A model generated the notes under the pieces. That model saw nothing but the letters and a program-made list of their open reading frames with translations, ran no database searches and was not told where the DNA came from. Shown piece after piece: positions 31,564-34,819 of a DNA stretch of 34,819 nt; position 1 is the stretch's first letter; every line of letters starts with the position of its first letter. The stretch covers positions 1 to 34,819 of the forward strand of contig QZIZ01000022.1 of NCBI GenBank assembly GCA_003599195.1. The letters run 5' to 3'. The DNA comes from Deltaproteobacteria bacterium. Its GTDB lineage: Bacteria; Desulfobacterota; Desulfobaccia; Desulfobaccales; 0-14-0-80-60-11. The translations under genes and the position numbers were made by a program.

Positions 31564-31579
31564 ATGACCATATGGTCAT
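31564..31579. promoter_or_regulatory. TetR operator, copy 2 (mqnEC)
   Basis: ATGACCATATGGTCAT is a perfect 16-base palindrome 17 bases before the mqnE start. Its arms are the same as those of the tetR-start site. Binding here would block the mqnEC message; no clear -10/-35 pair could be defined for this gene. Confidence 0.8.
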
Positions 31580-31596
31580 GAAGGCGAGGTGAAAGA

Positions 31597-32703
31597 ATGG
31601 CAACTCTCAGATTTGACGACCAGGCGCTGCTTCCCATTTATGAAAAAGTGAAGAATAAGCAAAGGCTCTCCGCCGCGGACGGCCTCACCCTCTTCCAGAG
31701 CAAAGACCTCCTGGGCGTGGGCTTTCTGGCGAACATCGTCCGGGAGCGCCTCCACGGCCGCAAGGCTTTTTACATTTATAATCAACATCTCAATTATTCC
31801 AACATCTGCGTCAATGGCTGCAAATTCTGCGCGTTCGGCCGCAAAGCCGGGGAGGATGGGGCCTATCAGATGACCCTGGAAGAGATCTTCGCCCGGATCG
31901 AAGATCGCCTGCATGAGCCCATCACCGAGATTCATATCGTCGGCGGCTGCCATCCTGACCTGCCCTTTTCCTTTTATTTGGATATGCTTAAGGGCATCAA
32001 GGCCCTGCGTCCGGAGGTCCATCTCCAGGCCTTCACCGCGGTGGAGATCGCCCACCTGGCGGAGTTGAACCAGTCCTCGGTGGCGGATACCCTCAAGGCC
32101 CTGCGGGACGCGGGCCTGGGGTCGCTGCCCGGGGGCGGGGCCGAGGTCTTCAGCGCCCGGGTCCGCCAGGACCTCTGCCCCCAGAAGCTTTCTCCCGAGG
32201 GCTGGCTCTCCGTGGCCCAGACCGCGCACCGCTTGTGCTTGAACACCAACGCCACCATGCTTTACGGCCACATGGAAAGCCTGGAGGAGCGGGTGGACCA
32301 CCTCCTGAAGCTCAGAGCGGCGCAGGACGAAACCGGGGGGTTTCTCTCCTTCATCCCCCTGGCCTTTCACCCCCAGAACACCGCCCTGGACCACCTCCAG
32401 GGCCCCAGCGCCTTTGACGATTTGAAGACCCTGGCGGTCTCCCGGCTGCTGCTGGACAATTTTCCCCATATCAAGGCCTTCTGGGTGATGTTGGGACCGA
32501 AGATGGCCCAATTATCCCTATGCTTCGGGGTGGACGACGTGGACGGCACGGTGATGGAGGAGCGCATCACCCACATGGCCGGGGCCCAGACCCCCCAGGG
32601 TCTGACCCGGACCCAACTCCGGGCCCTGATCCGGGAAGCGGGCTGCGAGCCGGTGGAGCGGGACACTCTCTACCGGGAAGTGGCCGCGGAGGCCGCAGCC
32701 TGA
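31597..32703 (+). CDS. mqnE: Aminodeoxyfutalosine synthase MqnE
   Basis: A 368-residue radical-SAM enzyme that joins the adenosyl radical to the chorismate-derived enol ether in the futalosine route to menaquinone, in the cytoplasm. The [4Fe-4S] motif is C71-x3-C75-x2-C78 (CVNGCKFC). Other family segments are IYNQHLNYSNIC, HIVGGCHPDLPF, LGSLPGGGAEVF and FLSFIPLAFHPQNT. The start has a good GAGGTG site 6 bases before ATG. Its stop overlaps the mqnC start by one base (TGATG). The TetR operator at 31564-31579 precedes it. Confidence 0.96.
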   Translation: MATLRFDDQALLPIYEKVKNKQRLSAADGLTLFQSKDLLGVGFLANIVRERLHGRKAFYIYNQHLNYSNICVNGCKFCAFGRKAGEDGAYQMTLEEIFARIEDRLHEPITEIHIVGGCHPDLPFSFYLDMLKGIKALRPEVHLQAFTAVEIAHLAELNQSSVADTLKALRDAGLGSLPGGGAEVFSARVRQDLCPQKLSPEGWLSVAQTAHRLCLNTNATMLYGHMESLEERVDHLLKLRAAQDETGGFLSFIPLAFHPQNTALDHLQGPSAFDDLKTLAVSRLLLDNFPHIKAFWVMLGPKMAQLSLCFGVDDVDGTVMEERITHMAGAQTPQGLTRTQLRALIREAGCEPVERDTLYREVAAEAAA

Positions 32704-33755
32704 TGGGAAAGACGCCCTCCCTGGAAGCCCGGCCGGCTGCCGGCGCCCGCCTCGGTATGAAGGAAGCCCGGAGCCTCTGGGACCTTGACCTCCTCACCTT
32801 GGGCCGGGAGGCCGACCTGGTGCGCCGCCGCCTCAATCCCGAAAACCGCGTCACCTACGTGGTGGACCGCAACATCAATTACACCAACACCTGCATCTCC
32901 GGCTGCCGCTTCTGCGCCTATTACCGGGAACCTGGGTCCACTGAGGGGTTTATTCTCGATAAGCGGGAATTGGCCCAGAAGCTGGATGAACTCAAAGACC
33001 ACGGCGGCAGCGGCGTGCTGCTCCAGGGCGGCCTTAATCCCGACCTGCCCTTCGCCTATTACGAAGACCTGGTCCGGCAGATCAAGGATTCCGGCCTCGG
33101 GGTCCACGGCTTTTCACCCCCCGAAATTGCCTTCATGAGCCAACGCTTCGAACTGCCGATAAAGGAAGTAATAGCCCGCCTCATCGACGCCGGTCTCAGT
33201 TCCATCCCCGGCGGCGGCGCGGAAATCCTGGCGGACCGGGTGCGCGGCCAAATTTCCCCCCGCAAATGCGACAGCGCCCGGTGGCTGGAGGTCATGGCCG
33301 CGGCCCATGAGTCGGGCCTCAAAACCAGCGCCACCATGATGTTCGGCCACCTGGAGACCCGGGCCGAACGCCTGGAACACCTCTTTAAAATCCGGGACCT
33401 CCAGGACCGCACCCGCGGCTTTATCTCTTTCATCCCCTGGACCTTCCAGCCCGGCTCCACCGCCCTGGGGGGCGAACCCCTGGGCGCGGTGGAGTATCTG
33501 CGCACCCTGGCCGTCTCCCGCCTGGTCCTGGACAACGTCCCCCATCTCCAGGTCTCCTGGGTCACCCAGGGTCCCAAGATCGCCCAGGTGGCCCTGAAAT
33601 TCGGGGCCGACGACTTCGGCTCCACCATGCTGGAGGAAAACGTGGTGGCCGCCACCGGCGTAGGCTTCCGTCTCACCCGGGAGGAGATCGAAGCCCTGGT
33701 CCAGCAGGCGGGATACGAACCCCGGGTGCGGGACCACCGGTATCAGTTGTTGTAG
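32703..33755 (+). CDS. mqnC: Cyclic dehypoxanthine futalosine synthase MqnC
   Basis: A 350-residue radical-SAM enzyme that cyclises dehypoxanthine futalosine, the step after MqnE and the hydrolase in menaquinone synthesis. The [4Fe-4S] motif is C64-x3-C68-x2-C71 (CISGCRFC). GGLNPDLPFAYYE, SSIPGGGAEIL and FISFIPWTFQPG are typical for MqnC, and the FQPG ending of that segment separates it from MqnE. Start ATG 32703 overlaps the mqnE stop by one base, which means coupled translation; a later ATG at 32757 is an alternative. mqnA, mqnB and mqnD are not in the window. Confidence 0.96.
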   Translation: MGKTPSLEARPAAGARLGMKEARSLWDLDLLTLGREADLVRRRLNPENRVTYVVDRNINYTNTCISGCRFCAYYREPGSTEGFILDKRELAQKLDELKDHGGSGVLLQGGLNPDLPFAYYEDLVRQIKDSGLGVHGFSPPEIAFMSQRFELPIKEVIARLIDAGLSSIPGGGAEILADRVRGQISPRKCDSARWLEVMAAAHESGLKTSATMMFGHLETRAERLEHLFKIRDLQDRTRGFISFIPWTFQPGSTALGGEPLGAVEYLRTLAVSRLVLDNVPHLQVSWVTQGPKIAQVALKFGADDFGSTMLEENVVAATGVGFRLTREEIEALVQQAGYEPRVRDHRYQLL

Positions 33756-33775
33756 GGCGAACCTGGTGTTCGCCC
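33755..33775. repeat. Hairpin repeat, GGGCGAAC-GTTCGCCC family, copy 2
   Basis: GGGCGAAC (33755-33762) and GTTCGCCC (33768-33775) begin on the last base of the mqnC stop codon. They match 4538-4559. It may act as the mqnEC terminator stem. Confidence 0.7.
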
Positions 33776-33799
33776 GGTATCATCCGGAGCGAATTAAGG

Positions 33800-33900
33800 G
33801 ACCAGGGGTCAGGGGTCAGTAATCAGTGATCAGTAATCAGTAATCAGTGATCAGTGAAGAAAGCAGTCCTTTAGAACTTAGAACCTCGAACTTTGAACTA
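33800..33900 (+). repeat. CAGTAAT/CAGTGAT word array plus TTTGAAC array
   Basis: Eight or so imperfect heptamers (GGGGTCA, CAGTAAT, CAGTGAT) run to about 33857, followed by TTAGAAC, CTCGAAC, TTTGAAC words to 33900. The same pair of arrays, in the same order, precedes the next gene at 34331-34427. Confidence 0.8.
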
Positions 33901-33923
33901 ATCAAAACGATGAAGGCCGGCTC

Positions 33924-34328
33924 ATGAAAATCAAGAAGATCACCGTCAGTCCTGATCCTTATGAACCCTTCCGCCTCGCCCAGGGGTACCGGGTCGGCGA
34001 CCTTCTTTTCATATCAGGTCAGGCGGCGATTGATGAAGCCGGGCAGATCGTCGGCGTGGACGACTTCGATGCTCAGGCCGAACAGGTCTTCGCCAATCTG
34101 GAGCGGGTTCTGCGGGCCGGCGGCTCCAGTCTGGCGAATGTCATTAAGGTCACAATTTTTCTCCGGGATATGTCGAACTTTGCGAAGATTGTCGAACTTC
34201 GGGGCCGCTACTTTAAGCCCCCATATCCGGCCGACACCATCGTCGAGGTCACATCTCTATACACCCCGGAAGCGCTGCTGGAAATTGAGGCCATTGCGGT
34301 TGTTGACGAGGCGGCGGAATGGACCTGA
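33924..34328 (+). CDS. RidA-family protein without the catalytic Arg
   Basis: A 134-residue RidA (YjgF/YER057c/UK114) fold protein. The family segments FISGQAAID and LEIEAIAVVDE are clear. RidA enzymes hydrolyse reactive imines/enamines and need the Arg in the PAR-S/T motif (Arg105 of Salmonella RidA). Here that motif is PADT, with Asp (D104) in its place, so the usual imine deaminase activity is unlikely. It probably belongs to one of the Arg-less Rid subfamilies of unknown role. ATG 33924 follows a GGCCGGC stretch, not a strong ribosome site. It lies between mqnC and a nucleoside phosphorylase, separated from both by repeat arrays. Confidence 0.88.
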   Translation: MKIKKITVSPDPYEPFRLAQGYRVGDLLFISGQAAIDEAGQIVGVDDFDAQAEQVFANLERVLRAGGSSLANVIKVTIFLRDMSNFAKIVELRGRYFKPPYPADTIVEVTSLYTPEALLEIEAIAVVDEAAEWT

Positions 34329-34330
34329 TG

Positions 34331-34427
34331 AGGGGCCAGTGATCAGTAATCAGTAATCAGCGATCAAGTAAAAAAGGCAATGATTCGCAGTAGTAACTTT
34401 GAACTTTGAACCTTGAACTTTGAACTA
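34331..34427 (+). repeat. CAGTAAT words then TTTGAAC words, second copy
   Basis: GGGGCCAGTGATCAGTAATC and following words to about 34367, then TTTGAAC/CTTGAAC words at 34394-34427, repeat the layout of 33800-33900 before the neighbouring gene. Confidence 0.8.
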
Positions 34428-34435
34428 ATTAGCCG

Positions 34436-34819
34436 ATGAATCCTAAAATCGCCATAATCGCCCGCGTGGGCGCGCACAAACCCTTTGAGGCCAAAGGCCT
34501 TAAGCTGGAGAAGACCGAAGTCGTTTCCACTCCCTACGGGGATAGCCGCCCCATCCACTTTTTCCGGCATGACGGCCTGGAATTCGCGCTTCTCTCCCGC
34601 CACGGCGAGGCGGGTTACGACCTCTCTGCGCCCTTCCTCAACCCCAAGGCCAATCTCTATGCCCTCAAGTCCCTGGGCATCGGAAAAATCCTGGCCTGGG
34701 TGGCCCCGGGGTCTTTGCGGGAAGAAATGGCGCCGGGGGATTTGGTAATCCCCCATGACGTCCTGGACGAAGGCCGGGGCGGGCCCCAGACCTTTTTCAC
34801 CGGCGTGGGCTGGGGCTTT
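34436..34819 (+). CDS. MTAP/PNP-family nucleoside phosphorylase, 5' part
   Basis: The first 128 codons of a gene that runs off the right edge. The fold is the MTA/purine nucleoside phosphorylase type: VVSTPYGDSRPIHFF, LLSRHG, ANLYALKSLGI, PGSL and a TFF-like end. Some usual motifs are altered: the N-terminal glycine-rich phosphate loop (GGSG in MTAP) is replaced by ARVGAHKP, and NYRANI becomes NPKANL. It sits beside mqnE-mqnC, so a role in splitting a futalosine intermediate or 5'-deoxyadenosine/MTA is reasonable but unproven. Start ATG 34436 is the first in frame and gives the typical short strand PKIAII. Confidence 0.85.
   Translation, partial: MNPKIAIIARVGAHKPFEAKGLKLEKTEVVSTPYGDSRPIHFFRHDGLEFALLSRHGEAGYDLSAPFLNPKANLYALKSLGIGKILAWVAPGSLREEMAPGDLVIPHDVLDEGRGGPQTFFTGVGWGF

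Noticed and set aside
33800-33857. Possible CRISPR-like array
   Set aside because: Units are 7 bases with no spacers, and no cas genes are present.

Overview
The window looks like chromosome of a GC-rich, anaerobic, Gram-negative bacterium, most likely a Desulfobacterota ('deltaproteobacterial') lineage. This is inferred from gene content and style: futalosine-pathway menaquinone genes (mqnE, mqnC), a divergent DnaA, a family III CoA-transferase beside small cysteine-rich proteins, several Sec-exported small proteins, and intergenic spaces full of short repeats. I could not run a search, so the taxon is an inference.

Layout. 1-2521: the 3' part of a family III CoA-transferase, then two small Cys-rich proteins with strong ribosome sites, a hairpin terminator and two small hypothetical genes. 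2661-5264: an LsrF-type class I aldolase, a zinc-dependent alcohol dehydrogenase and an exported SH3 protein. 5273-7601 (minus): a hicAB toxin-antitoxin pair with a palindromic operator, a class II sugar-phosphate aldolase and an RpiR/SIS regulator. 7851-10908: a CCA-adding-enzyme-type nucleotidyltransferase, with radA divergent from it. 10954-12163: an AT-rich island gene with a PD-(D/E)XK nuclease signature, followed by a HigA-like antitoxin lacking a HigB. 12280-14412 (minus): glycerol dehydrogenase and a ketopantoate-reductase-like protein. 14654-17802: phoU and dnaA, whose 3' ends overlap, a 0.5 kb dnaA upstream region, and a GNAT acetyltransferase. 18155-21881: a NamZ/DUF1343 protein, an exported acetolactate decarboxylase, a higBA-type pair with its own palindrome, and an exported L-isoaspartyl methyltransferase. 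22202-24816 (minus): an MBOAT O-acyltransferase translationally coupled to an SGNH-fold protein. 25138-30543 (minus): the conserved rpmH-rnpA-yidD-yidC-khpB-mnmE-rsmG cluster, which in many bacteria adjoins dnaA but here lies about 9 kb away. 30839-34819: a TetR regulator, mqnE-mqnC, a RidA-like protein without the catalytic arginine, and the start of an MTAP-family nucleoside phosphorylase that runs off the window.

How genes work together. The clearest regulatory circuit is tetR/mqnEC. The 16-bp palindromes ATGACCAACTGGTCAT (over the tetR start) and ATGACCATATGGTCAT (just upstream of mqnE) share the form ATGACCA-N2-TGGTCAT. This suggests one TetR represses itself and a menaquinone operon. 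The nearby nucleoside phosphorylase could serve the same pathway, or salvage the 5'-deoxyadenosine made by radical-SAM enzymes. The two aldolases and the dehydrogenase suggest sugar-phosphate or short-chain polyol metabolism with unknown substrates.

The intergenic spaces are unusually rich in repeats: at least ten arrays built from about 7-nt words, four families of hairpin repeats, several copies of a 37-39 bp element, a (CCCTCA)7 tract and a large two-armed hairpin. No tRNA, rRNA, CRISPR array or complete insertion sequence was recognised.
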